Shown one piece after another: positions 51,848 to 60,339 of a stretch of 64,000 nt of DNA. The stretch is from assembly GCF_015244675.1 (NCBI RefSeq), contig NZ_JABCQO010000004.1, positions 124,001 to 188,000 of the forward strand, read 5' to 3'. The stretch is from Gluconobacter cerevisiae. Its GTDB lineage: Bacteria; Pseudomonadota; Alphaproteobacteria; Acetobacterales; Acetobacteraceae. The position numbers and the translations under genes are program-made. The notes under the pieces are model-generated. The model did not search any database and was not told the DNA's origin. It saw only the letters and a list, made by a program, of their open reading frames with translations. Every line of letters begins with the position of its first letter. Position 1 is the first letter of the stretch.

Positions 51848-54441
51848 CCGGCAACCACGAAGTTGACGATCCGGTTCGGGACATGAATTTCCTTTACCAG
51901 ACGCTTTCCTTCAAGAAGACGGGCCACGTTTGGCTCGCTTTTAGCTGCGGCAAGCACCTCGTCCTTCGGTGCATCTGGCGGGACTTCGATAGTCCCACGC
52001 AGCTTGCCAAGGATCTGCACGCCAATCGTCACGCTCTGGACGGCAACCCATTGCTCCTCCGGCTCAGGCCAGGGGCGATCCACAACCAGCGCACTTCCCG
52101 GCTCGAGAACTGCCATCATGTCTTCCGCAAGATGCGGCATCATCGGCGCGGTCAGCAGGCACAGGACACGCGCGGCTTCTCGACGGGCCGCAGCGATACC
52201 GTCTCCCTCGAGACGCTCGGCCTCAGCCAGTGCCGAGGTCAATTCATGCAGACGCGCCACGGCAACGTTCGGCGTAAAGGCTTCGAGCGCTTCACCTACA
52301 GCGGCGATGGTCCGATGTGTGATACGACGCAGATCTTCCCCCGCAACGCCATGGACGCTCTCGACCGCATCACGACCCGCAACAGAAGCAACCAATCGGT
52401 GAAGTCTCTGACCGAAACGGGCCGCCGCCGCGACACCGGAGGCCGTCCACTCCATATCCCTTTCAGGCGGGCTGTCGGACAGAACGAACCATCGGGCCGT
52501 GTCGGCGCCATAGTGCTCAATGATGTCGACGGGCGACACCGTATTGCGCTTGGATTTGGACATTTTTTCGGAACGGCCGATCTGAACAGCCGCACCCGTG
52601 TCCCGCCGCACAACCGTGTCACCACGACGCTCGACTTCTTCAGGATACAGCCAGCCGCTCTCGTCACGGTAGCTTTCATGCGTCACCATGCCCTGAGTGA
52701 AGAGACCGGCAAACGGTTCGTCCACATCCAGATGGCCGGTTTCATGCATGGCTCGGGTGAAGAACCGTGCGTAGAGCAGATGCAAGATCGCATGCTCGAT
52801 GCCGCCGATATACTGATCAACGGGCAGCCAGCCATTCGCTGCCGCCGGCACCGTCGGGGTCTCGGCATGGGGGCTGGTGAAACGGGCAAAATACCAGGAA
52901 CTGTCAACGAAGGTGTCGAACGTATCAGTCTCGCGAACAGCAGGCTTGCCGCAATGCGGACAGTTTACATGCTTCCAGGTCGGGTGATGGTCGAGCGGAT
53001 TCCCGGGGCGGTCAAAGGTCACGTCTTCCGGCAGGATGACGGGAAGCTGGTCGTCGGGAACAGGAACCGGACCACAAGTCTCGCAGTGAATGATGGGGAT
53101 CGGGCAGCCCCAGTAGCGCTGGCGGGAGATGCCCCAATCACGCAGACGCCAGTTCACGACGCCTTTTCCGGCTCCCAGACCTTCGAGACGCTCGATCACC
53201 TTCGTGCGGGCGGTCGCCGGGTCCATTCCATCCAGAAAACCTGAATTGAACAAGGCCGCATCGCCAGAAACAGCCTTCTTACCCAAAACGAAGGTCTCGG
53301 CATCCTGCCCCGCAGGCAGCAGGACCTGCGGAACAGGCAGGCCGTATTTACGGGCAAAATCAAGATCGCGCTGGTCGCCACAGGGGCAGCCGAAAACGGC
53401 GCCTGTGCCGTAATCCATCAGAACGAAATTGGCGATCCAGACGGGAGCCGTCTTTTCCGGGTCCAGAGGATTTGCGACACGTAGTCCGGTATCAAAACCA
53501 CGTTTTTCCGCAGCTTCGATGACTTCTTCCGACGTTCCGAGACGACGGCATTCTTCAATAAAGGCGGCCGCCTGCGGGTTACGCTCGGCAACCTTGCGCG
53601 CCAGAGGATGTTCCGCCGAAATTCCGACGAAGCTGAGACCGAACAGCGTGTCAGGGCGTGTCGTGAAGACTTCGATGCTGTCCAGATCCGCGTCATAGCC
53701 GCCAGGTGGCTGATGCAGGGCAAAACGAACCCGCGCGCCTTCGGACCGGCCAATCCAGCGCTCCTGCATCGTCCGCACGCGCTCTGGCCAACGATCCAGC
53801 GTTTTGAGATCATCCAGCAGCGGCTGGGCAAATTTTGTAATCTTCAGGAACCACTGAGAGAGCTTCTTTTTCTCAATCAGGGCTCCCGAACGCCAGCCGC
53901 GGCCATCTACGACCTGCTCGTTCGCAAGAACTGTTTCGTCAACCGGGTCCCAGTTGACCAAGGAATCACGGCGCTCAACCAGTCCAGCCGACAGCATGTC
54001 GACGAACAGCTTCTGCTGTTTGCCGTAATATTCGGGGAGGCAGGTTGCGATTTCACGATCCCAGTCCAGCGAAAAACCAAGACGCTGGAGCGTGCCGCGC
54101 ATGGCTGCGATGTTATCCATCGTCCATTTGCCGGGATGAACATTTCGCTCACGTGCCGCATTTTCTGCTGGAAGGCCGAAGGCATCCCAACCCATCGGGT
54201 GCATGACGGCAAAGCCGCGGGCCCGCTTGTAACGCGCAACTACGTCCCCGAGCGTATAGTTCCGCACATGTCCGACGTGAAGCTGCCCGGACGGATACGG
54301 AAACATTTCCAGCACGTAGTATTTCGGACGGTCGGCCGGAGGGACGTCAGGAACGGCAAAAGTATTCCGGCGCTTCCATTCGTTCTGCCAGAAGGGCTCG
54401 CGGTTCTGGAAATCGAATGCGGGGGCTGGGGTATCGTTCAT
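51844..54441 (-). CDS. leuS: Leucyl-tRNA synthetase
   Basis: An 865-residue class I synthetase charging tRNA-Leu. HIGH motif as HVGH in [20 protein letters not shown], the CP1 editing domain with a TTRPDT motif ([20 protein letters not shown]), a zinc-like cluster CETCGP...CPHCGKP, the KMSKS loop as [20 protein letters not shown], and a C-terminal anticodon domain. The frame extends to 54477, but the ATG at 54441 lies just after the stop of the DUF3576 gene and is preferred. Confidence 0.97.
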   Translation of the reverse strand: MNDTPAPAFDFQNREPFWQNEWKRRNTFAVPDVPPADRPKYYVLEMFPYPSGQLHVGHVRNYTLGDVVARYKRARGFAVMHPMGWDAFGLPAENAARERNVHPGKWTMDNIAAMRGTLQRLGFSLDWDREIATCLPEYYGKQQKLFVDMLSAGLVERRDSLVNWDPVDETVLANEQVVDGRGWRSGALIEKKKLSQWFLKITKFAQPLLDDLKTLDRWPERVRTMQERWIGRSEGARVRFALHQPPGGYDADLDSIEVFTTRPDTLFGLSFVGISAEHPLARKVAERNPQAAAFIEECRRLGTSEEVIEAAEKRGFDTGLRVANPLDPEKTAPVWIANFVLMDYGTGAVFGCPCGDQRDLDFARKYGLPVPQVLLPAGQDAETFVLGKKAVSGDAALFNSGFLDGMDPATARTKVIERLEGLGAGKGVVNWRLRDWGISRQRYWGCPIPIIHCETCGPVPVPDDQLPVILPEDVTFDRPGNPLDHHPTWKHVNCPHCGKPAVRETDTFDTFVDSSWYFARFTSPHAETPTVPAAANGWLPVDQYIGGIEHAILHLLYARFFTRAMHETGHLDVDEPFAGLFTQGMVTHESYRDESGWLYPEEVERRGDTVVRRDTGAAVQIGRSEKMSKSKRNTVSPVDIIEHYGADTARWFVLSDSPPERDMEWTASGVAAAARFGQRLHRLVASVAGRDAVESVHGVAGEDLRRITHRTIAAVGEALEAFTPNVAVARLHELTSALAEAERLEGDGIAAARREAARVLCLLTAPMMPHLAEDMMAVLEPGSALVVDRPWPEPEEQWVAVQSVTIGVQILGKLRGTIEVPPDAPKDEVLAAAKSEPNVARLLEGKRLVKEIHVPNRIVNFVVAG

Positions 54442-54448
54442 GTCTGGC

Positions 54449-54967
54449 TCAGTTGTCCCGCTCGCCATTTTCGGCACGCAACTGACGCGCGCGCGTCAGG
54501 ATACGGGTGGTGATGTCGGAGGTTGTGGTGGCGGAGACCGGGGTATCTTCCCACTGGCCATCCTGAAGAACCTGCCGGAAGACGGAAACCCGCAGGGCAT
54601 CCGAACGCAGGCGGCGGTCCAGAACGTAGGCCGCAATTTTGAAACGCTCGTTCTGAGTGGCGGAAGGCTGGTACCAGTCCGTCAGGATGACACCACCCAC
54701 GGCATCGGCAGACGCCAGCGGCATGAACGACAGCGTATCGATCGCGCCGCGCCACAAATAGGCATTCACCCCGCCACGAAGCTCGTCGGCACCGCCTTCG
54801 GCTCCACGATCCACACCCAGAAGATGATTGCGCGGGGCAGTCAGAGTGCTGGGATCGCGTCCACCGCCGCAGGCGGAAAGTGCACTGAGAGCCAGACATC
54901 CAAGGGCAAGACGGGCCGCTGGTCGGTGAAAGGGTCGAAGAACGGTCAACTGGATGCGAGACATCAT
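54449..54967 (-). CDS. DUF3576 lipoprotein
   Basis: A 172-residue predicted lipoprotein; signal with lipobox LSAC (Cys about 33) then GGGRDPS. The mature domain ([75 protein letters not shown]) is the DUF3576 domain found in alphaproteobacteria, commonly upstream of leuS. Function unknown; envelope location and operon with lptE suggest an outer-membrane role. Met1 and Met2 are both possible. Confidence 0.9.
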   Translation of the reverse strand: MMSRIQLTVLRPFHRPAARLALGCLALSALSACGGGRDPSTLTAPRNHLLGVDRGAEGGADELRGGVNAYLWRGAIDTLSFMPLASADAVGGVILTDWYQPSATQNERFKIAAYVLDRRLRSDALRVSVFRQVLQDGQWEDTPVSATTTSDITTRILTRARQLRAENGERDN

Positions 54968-55099
54968 GGGTGGTCCTGCGGGCCGCGCCAGGGCCGGTCA
55001 CAAGCAAGGATACAGACTGGCGAGGCCTGTAGCCGGCAACTTCTTGAGTGTTCATATCGCGCCGACGGCGCAAGGCCAAGCGCCTGACGGAAGATGTTC

Positions 55100-57208
55100 C
55101 TATCCGGCAGCCAAACCTGCCTTGCTCAGCACCTCAGCCAGTCTTGCCTGCTGCACAGGTTTTGCAAATGCGAACCGGCTGACAACTCTGGAAACTGTCA
55201 GGTCAGGCACCAAACGAAGAAGGTGCCGACAGGCCTGATGAGCCTCATCCGGAAAAGCTCCCAGTTCAGTCAACGCGACAAGATAGTACACCAGAGCGCT
55301 CGGACAGGATGGATACAGGCCAGACATCAACCGCCCCATAGAGATGACTTCTTGATACTCTTGGCCCAACAACAGAATCATCATGAAGGCAGGTCGCAGG
55401 AGTTCAAGGAACTGCGAACGGCACCCATTTTGCAGAAGAATTTTTACGTTGCGAATAGCTGGCTTTGTCTCTCCCCGTAGAAGCTCCAGAATAATATCAG
55501 CCATCAGACTGTCAGGAGAATCTTTTTGATTCCCTTCATTGCAGGAGATGCGCTCAATAGCATCCTGAACGACTGATACAGCTGTACTGTGACTTGCAGG
55601 ATCATACATCAGATACGCAGCCAGCAGGACTTCAACTGCGTGCGTATCCGGCATAAGTGAGATCGCAGCCCGCACACTACGCAGGCCACGAGAGAAGAGA
55701 GCCTCCGCTTCGGCACTCCATTCATTTTGAAAACGTACATAGCAGTACATCGCATCAATAAGAGCGATGGTTCCGTCGGTCTTTTCAAGACCCTCCGCAT
55801 CGTTCAGCAGAAAGTCAATTTTTTTAAAAAACGACGAATCATGCTTTAAAAGGAGGGTGAAAGCCCTCAATGCCATACCCAGCGGCGACAGCTCCATGTC
55901 AGGACGTCCTGCCGTGCGCCGGGCCTCAGCAACAAAAATACTCCACTGCATGGCCTGTGCCGGGGTCAACATGCTGCTTCGGGCCTGATCAGATCCAGAA
56001 GATGGGAAATCGTAATGCGTTCCCCAGATGATAACACCGTTGCGTCGTGCATCGAGCACGCGAAGGATCAGACGATTTTCGGCACCATCTTCCCCGCCAC
56101 GCAGACTTGTGGAGATGACGTAGTCTGCCCCAAGAGCCTGATAGGCCGCCACGGCGTTCACCGGGTCCGAAAGGGAAATATCGGGAACTGCGACGATATC
56201 AAAGGTTCCCATGCTTACAAACATGAGTTCCAACTGGTCTCGGAAAAGCTGTCCACATTGTAAAAGCTTTTCATCGAAACATATTGGTGCCTGAAAAATC
56301 AGGGAGATTTTTCGGGACTCTGTGCCAGAAGGATTACGGGCAGCATAATGCAACGGCAAGACCAACATGGGGTCTGGCCGGGGCATAGACATCGAAAAAG
56401 ACGCATCTGAAGTGGGTGCGGACGAGGTTGCCTGAGAGATATCTCTCGACAGCTCTCTACTGGCGCTCTCTATTCCGATACCACTAATCAGCGCCTGTGT
56501 AGTCGGGGCCAATATATGCCCTTCGACATTTCCGAGCACACTCGTCATCTGCTCGACAAGCGCAGCCGCGCGCACGTGGTCCCCACGGTGAAGAGCCGTC
56601 TGTATTCTGGTGCGCCAGGCAACCTCACTGAAGCTGTCGAACTTCAAAAGGCGCTCAGCCATCTCCGCAACCTGATCCGGATCCGTAAACTCCCGGACAG
56701 CACTTTCATAAAGCTGTTGAAGATGGCCGGTGAGTCGCTCTCTTTGCTGGGTAATCCATTCGTCTAATGCCGGATCAACACCAATCAACTCTCCAAGAAG
56801 CGGCTCATCTGACCAGACCACACTGTCGATCGTTCGAAGACTAGCCGTCAGAAGTCTTTCGGCATCTACCGATGTCAGGGCTGGTTTGAGGGCGAGTGAA
56901 TGCCGCTGAACGTCGATGACATCCACACCCAGCGGGCTCAACGCGTCCAGAAGGCGATGAATTTCTTGCCTGAGAGAAGCACGGGCCATGTCTTCGGGCC
57001 TTTGACTCCACAACAATTCAGCAAGACGGGACCGCAGAACGGGCTTGCGGTCAGATAGAGCCAGAATTGCCAGGAGAGCACGCGTCTTCCCACCCACAGG
57101 AAGCACACTGTCTCCCATGAGGGTCTTCGCTTCCATCTGCCCAATCAGCTTCAGACGCAGAAGAGTGGGGTCAGTCTCTCTGACCTGACGGGACAGACTA
57201 TCCATCAT
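55100..57208 (-). CDS. SARP/BTAD-type transcriptional regulator with TolB-like middle region
   Basis: A 702-residue regulator. Residues about 18-110 are an AfsR/SARP-like winged helix (GGKTRALLAILALSDRKPVL, SRLAELLWSQRPEDMARASL, RQEIHRLLDAL). Residues about 125-225 resemble the BTAD helical repeats. Residues about 280-400 look TolB/FlgO-like (QALGADYVISTSLRGGEDGA, then RLILRVLDARRNGVIIWGTH). The last 300 residues are helical repeats (TPR-like). The ATG at 57208 has GGGAG nine bases upstream; a GTG lies eight codons earlier. No metabolic gene cluster is beside it, so its target is unknown. Similar architecture is best known from Actinobacteria, but exists in proteobacteria. Confidence 0.8.
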   Translation of the reverse strand: MMDSLSRQVRETDPTLLRLKLIGQMEAKTLMGDSVLPVGGKTRALLAILALSDRKPVLRSRLAELLWSQRPEDMARASLRQEIHRLLDALSPLGVDVIDVQRHSLALKPALTSVDAERLLTASLRTIDSVVWSDEPLLGELIGVDPALDEWITQQRERLTGHLQQLYESAVREFTDPDQVAEMAERLLKFDSFSEVAWRTRIQTALHRGDHVRAAALVEQMTSVLGNVEGHILAPTTQALISGIGIESASRELSRDISQATSSAPTSDASFSMSMPRPDPMLVLPLHYAARNPSGTESRKISLIFQAPICFDEKLLQCGQLFRDQLELMFVSMGTFDIVAVPDISLSDPVNAVAAYQALGADYVISTSLRGGEDGAENRLILRVLDARRNGVIIWGTHYDFPSSGSDQARSSMLTPAQAMQWSIFVAEARRTAGRPDMELSPLGMALRAFTLLLKHDSSFFKKIDFLLNDAEGLEKTDGTIALIDAMYCYVRFQNEWSAEAEALFSRGLRSVRAAISLMPDTHAVEVLLAAYLMYDPASHSTAVSVVQDAIERISCNEGNQKDSPDSLMADIILELLRGETKPAIRNVKILLQNGCRSQFLELLRPAFMMILLLGQEYQEVISMGRLMSGLYPSCPSALVYYLVALTELGAFPDEAHQACRHLLRLVPDLTVSRVVSRFAFAKPVQQARLAEVLSKAGLAAG

Positions 57209-57655
57209 CTTTATTGCTCCCACGATCAGCACCCCAGATCCAAAAGCAGAGAGCTTTCAAGCCACTTCAACGCAACATCACAAGCAACGCAGATCATGGC
57301 AATTTTCAACCCAGTCAAACCTGTCCCCTGGCCAGAGAGATATTCTGTAGGATGACAGATGCGAACGCGCTCTATCCTACTCAGGATTTGGCACTACCAG
57401 AAAAATAATCACCCTTTGATAAAAAAAAGCGTAGCGCAAAGCCGTAACAGAAACCTCGATAACAAGAATACCCGGAAAAAGTTTAAATAGCCTAAACAAA
57501 CGCTACCATTCTTTTTTCATCCACACATCTCGTCCCTGCAGGTCCAGATTTTCCGCTTTTCCATTAACAATTTACAGCTTGCGATATCTGTGGTGCGTTT
57601 GTGGCGCAGGCATGGTTGCACAAACAGAGAAACCACAATATGTTCAAGGAGGTTT
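57209..57655. other. A/T-rich gap between the SARP regulator and the tRNA gene
   Basis: 447 bases without a supported gene. It should hold promoters in both directions: minus for the SARP gene and plus for the intron-bearing tRNA. A run of eight A (about 57421-57428) and T6 near 57511 are noted. I could not assign a -35/-10 pair with confidence. Confidence 0.5.
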
Positions 57656-57968
57656 GTCCGCGTAGCTCAGCAGGATAGAGCACAGGATTCCTAAGGCTTT
57701 AGAATTGGGCGCCATGATGGGAAACCGCATGGTGGATTTGCTCAAATTCGGGGAACGCTCTGATCATCTCGATCGTGCCAATCCCGAGCCAAGCGTTCTG
57801 GTGCGCTGGAACGAAGGTGTAGAGACTGTACGGGCAACACCTTGGCTATGTTATTCGTAGCTGTGGTGAAGAGACAGTCCAGACCACAAACATGCCTTGC
57901 GGCATGGCGGTGAAAACCGAAGTGGTAAGAATCCTGGGGCCGGAGGTTCGAATCCTCTCGCGGACACC
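57656..57968 (+). tRNA. tRNA-Arg(CCU) interrupted by a group I intron, CCA encoded
   Basis: The two exons (57656-57692 and 57929-57968) join to a 77-nt tRNA. Acceptor GTCCGCG pairs with CGCGGAC; D-stem GCTC/GAGC; anticodon stem CAGGA/TCCTG with loop TTCCTAA, giving anticodon CCU; five-base variable loop GGGCC; T-arm GGAGG-TTCGAAT-CCTCT with one G-U pair; discriminator A, then encoded CCA. It reads AGG codons. The split lies directly after the anticodon (CCU|AA), the same place as the group I intron known from the Agrobacterium tRNA-Arg(CCU) gene. This will be missed or mis-called by scanners that do not allow long introns. Confidence 0.93.
57693..57928 (+). other. Group I (IC3-like) self-splicing intron, 236 nt, no ORF
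   Basis: Bounded by a 5' exon ending in U (CCU) and an intron ending in G (...GGTAAG), as group I rules demand. The guide GGG at 57707-57709 can pair with exon CCU, giving the U-G splice pair. P2 is CCATG/CATGG with an inner GG-GAAA-CC tetraloop (57712-57732). The core stretch AAGGTGTAGAGACTG (57814-57828) closely matches my memory of the Azoarcus tRNA-Ile intron. P7 GACTG pairs with CAGTC (about 57824-57828 and 57875-57879). P8 is GCTATG/CGTAGC (57845-57861). P9 is ACCAC/GTGGT with inner hairpins, one GAAA-capped. No homing endonuclease is encoded. Confidence 0.9.
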
Positions 57969-58404
57969 ATACACAAAGTATCCTTACAAAACTGCTGTTT
58001 TCCTCTGATATTTCACAATCCGAGGGCTACATTTCACAGCGATAATCTGCGCTATGATTTCTCTTGCCAGTTCTTCCCAAGCTTATGACCCCTTGATGGG
58101 ATTGAGCAAAGAAGATGAACGCCTCTTTTTCGCGAAGAACCACAGCAGGTTGCGGGTGGAAAACCCACACATTCCGAGCGGAAACATTGCAGCCGACCAC
58201 AATGGAATATCTCTGAGTTTCTTCATGACCGACCAGTCAGGCCAGTGACCACACAAAGGCAGTAACCCTGCCCGACCGCCCGCGATAGTTGCTGGCGGAA
58301 CGGAACGTGTCGTCATTCGCTCGACAGGCAGTCTACCGTCTTCTTCTCCATCATCCCCTTCGCTGAAACCGTCATGTTCCGGCTACGAACCTTGAGTTGA
58401 TTGC
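57969..58404. other. Gap between the tRNA gene and the Lrp-type gene
   Basis: 436 bases. Two short open frames (58054-58248 on + and 58083-58316 on -) overlap each other on opposite strands. Neither has a recognisable family, membrane pattern or clear Shine-Dalgarno. Nothing convincing was identified; decayed DNA next to a tRNA is possible. Confidence 0.4.
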
Positions 58405-58863
58405 TCATACAGGTAGTCTGCCAGACCGTTTGATTTCACGGATCGAGAAATGCGTATGCATTTCTTTGATGCATCCCAGCATCCGGATCTGTCGCATGGA
58501 TAGTGCGTGAAAATCCTCCATGTCCCGCACTATTATTTGCAGCAGATAGTCATATTTCCCCGAGACATTATGACAGGCAATCACTCCGGGCATTTCCGAA
58601 ACTGCTTTTTCAAATCCGGTCATCGTTTCTTCGGAATGGTCATCGAGCATGATGCTGAGGAACGCGAAAAGATTAAGGCCGAGCGCCTTTGAGTCCAGCT
58701 CCGCATGATATCTCACGATACAGTCGGCTTCCAGTCGCTTCAGTCGTTTCCAGCAGGCGGGCGCGGAGATACCGATCCTCTGCGCCAGATCGCTGTTACT
58801 CAGGCGTCCATCCGCCTGCAGAACCCGTAAAATCATACGGTCGATCTGATCCAGTTTTATCAT
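58405..58863 (-). CDS. Lrp/AsnC-family transcriptional regulator
   Basis: A 152-residue regulator. N-terminal helix-turn-helix: KLDQIDRMILRVLQADGRLS, NSDLAQRIGISAPACWKRLK, then RLEADCIVRYHAELDSKALG. C-terminal RAM ligand domain: VSEMPGVIACHNVSGKYDYL, LQIIVRDMEDFHALSMRQIR. Such proteins sense amino acids. It is divergent, with a 101-base gap, from a broken PLP-dependent sulfur amino-acid lyase gene, so it probably evolved to control that gene, as DecR-type regulators do for cysteine degradation. Confidence 0.92.
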   Translation of the reverse strand: MIKLDQIDRMILRVLQADGRLSNSDLAQRIGISAPACWKRLKRLEADCIVRYHAELDSKALGLNLFAFLSIMLDDHSEETMTGFEKAVSEMPGVIACHNVSGKYDYLLQIIVRDMEDFHALSMRQIRMLGCIKEMHTHFSIREIKRSGRLPV

Positions 58864-58964
58864 TCACTCAAGTTAATATTCTTTCTCATAGACGTCCATG
58901 AATCCATGTTTTTGAAAGCACATTTTGCCAGAAACTTCCTACGTTCGCAGGGAATGGAGGCAAA
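58864..58964. promoter_or_regulatory. Divergent promoter of the Lrp-type gene and the lyase pseudogene
   Basis: A 101-base A/T-rich gap. It includes a good GGAGG Shine-Dalgarno (58956-58960) for the plus-strand gene. Binding sites for the Lrp-type protein are expected here. Confidence 0.45.
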
Positions 58965-60137
58965 ATGCCTAATAAAATGAATGATCGCACATTTTTAGCT
59001 CACGCTGCTGTCAATCCATCGGAGCATCACGGCTTTATCAATCCCGCTATCTATCGCGGTTCGACCGTTGCGTTCCCTAACGTTGCTGCTCTGGCAGGCG
59101 GGAAGCAACCCTACCGTTATGGCCGCTGAGGCAATCCAACCTCAACTGCACTTTGTGATGCTCTCAGCGCTCTGGAAAGAGCTACCGGCACGCTGCTCTG
59201 TCCATCTGGCCTGACGGCCTGCAGCACGGCGATCCTGGGGGTTTGCGGTGCAGGCGATCATCTGCTCGTCCCTGACAGCGTTTACGGCCCGGTCCGGCAT
59301 TTCTGCGATACTGCGGCGCGACGGATGGATATCGAAACCACCTATTACGATCCCCGCGTCGGGGCTGCCATTGCTGAGTTATTTCAGCCTAACACGCGGG
59401 CTGTTTTCCTCGAATCCCCCGGCTCCGGCACGTTCGAAATCCAGGATGTTCCCGCTATCGCAGCCGTAGCCCATCAGCGTGATATCTGCGTTCTGATGGA
59501 TAACAGTTGGGCAACACCTCTGTTTCTGAAACCACTGGAACTGGGTGTTGATATTTCCATCATGGCCGCCACGAAATATATCGGCGGTCATTCCGACGTG
59601 ATGCTGGGCACGATTGCCTGCGGCCCCCGTGCGTGGGAGCAGGTCAGAGACATGCATTTCCAGCTTGGCCAGTTCGTCGGGCCAGACGATGTGACACTCG
59701 TTCTGCGCGGATTTCGTACCCTTGATGTCCGGCTGCAACGGCATCAGGAGAGTGCGTTGACCATGGCCCTCTGGTTGGAACAACGGCCGGACGTTTCGCA
59801 CGTCTTTTACCCTCCCCTCCCCTCTCACCCGGATCATGCTCTATGGCGGCGGGATTTCCGTGGGGCCAGCGGCTTGTTGTCATTCGTGACCCGCAATTCG
59901 TCATCGGAAGCCGTAGCAGCCATGATTGACGGGTTGAAGCTGTTCACGATCGGGTACAGCTGGGGTGGATTCGAAAGTCTGGTGTTGCCCGTAAGTCCCC
60001 GTTCCATGCGGACGGCAACACAATGGACAGAAACCGGACATCTCATATGGCTGCATATCGGCCTGGAAGACGTTGATGATCTGATAGCCGACCTAGAAGA
60101 GGGGTTCAGTCGGTTCAGAGATATCTCCGGCCACTGA
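58965..60137 (+). pseudogene. Cystathionine beta-lyase-like (MetC) gene with in-frame TGA at codon 55
   Basis: A 390-codon frame of the Cys/Met-metabolism PLP enzyme family. It starts MPNKMNDRTFLAHAAVNPSE after a strong GGAGG. Codon 55 is TGA (59127-59129), inside the conserved YGR-x-GNPTS motif where Arg or a similar residue is usual; CGA to TGA is a single transition. The rest is intact: LLCPSGLTACSTAILGV, LMDNSWATPLFLKP (Asp about 179), SIMAATKYIGGHSDVMLG with the PLP lysine at about residue 204, and SWGGFESLVLP. Without read-through only a 54-residue fragment is made; internal restart at Met121 would lack the N-terminal part. Lack of other damage suggests a recent mutation, read-through, or a sequence error. 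Confidence 0.85.
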
Positions 60138-60339
60138 GAACGGCCTGCCGTAAATCGCGTGCTTTCCCCTATCGGGCGTCACGCACGCAGAGAGGCACAT
60201 GCGATCATACGGAAAATGTTTCTGGCAAACATACCGAGCAATGATCATCTGATTTTTTTAGGGTTGCGCTGCGATATATTTTTATTTTCGGCCCATCTGC
60301 TGCATAGAGAGCAAACCTCAACCTCAAGGAATCATTCTG

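Noticed and set aside
57693-57928. Insert in the tRNA gene as an insertion sequence or integrated element
   Set aside because: No terminal inverted repeats, target duplication or transposase; boundaries and core pairings fit a group I intron instead.
58083-58316. A 77-codon minus-strand frame as a gene
   Set aside because: No Shine-Dalgarno, no family resemblance, and it overlaps another equally unsupported frame on the plus strand.
59127-59129. TGA as selenocysteine or as a reassigned codon
   Set aside because: The expected residue is Arg or similar, no SECIS-like element was seen, and TGA is used as an ordinary stop throughout the window.
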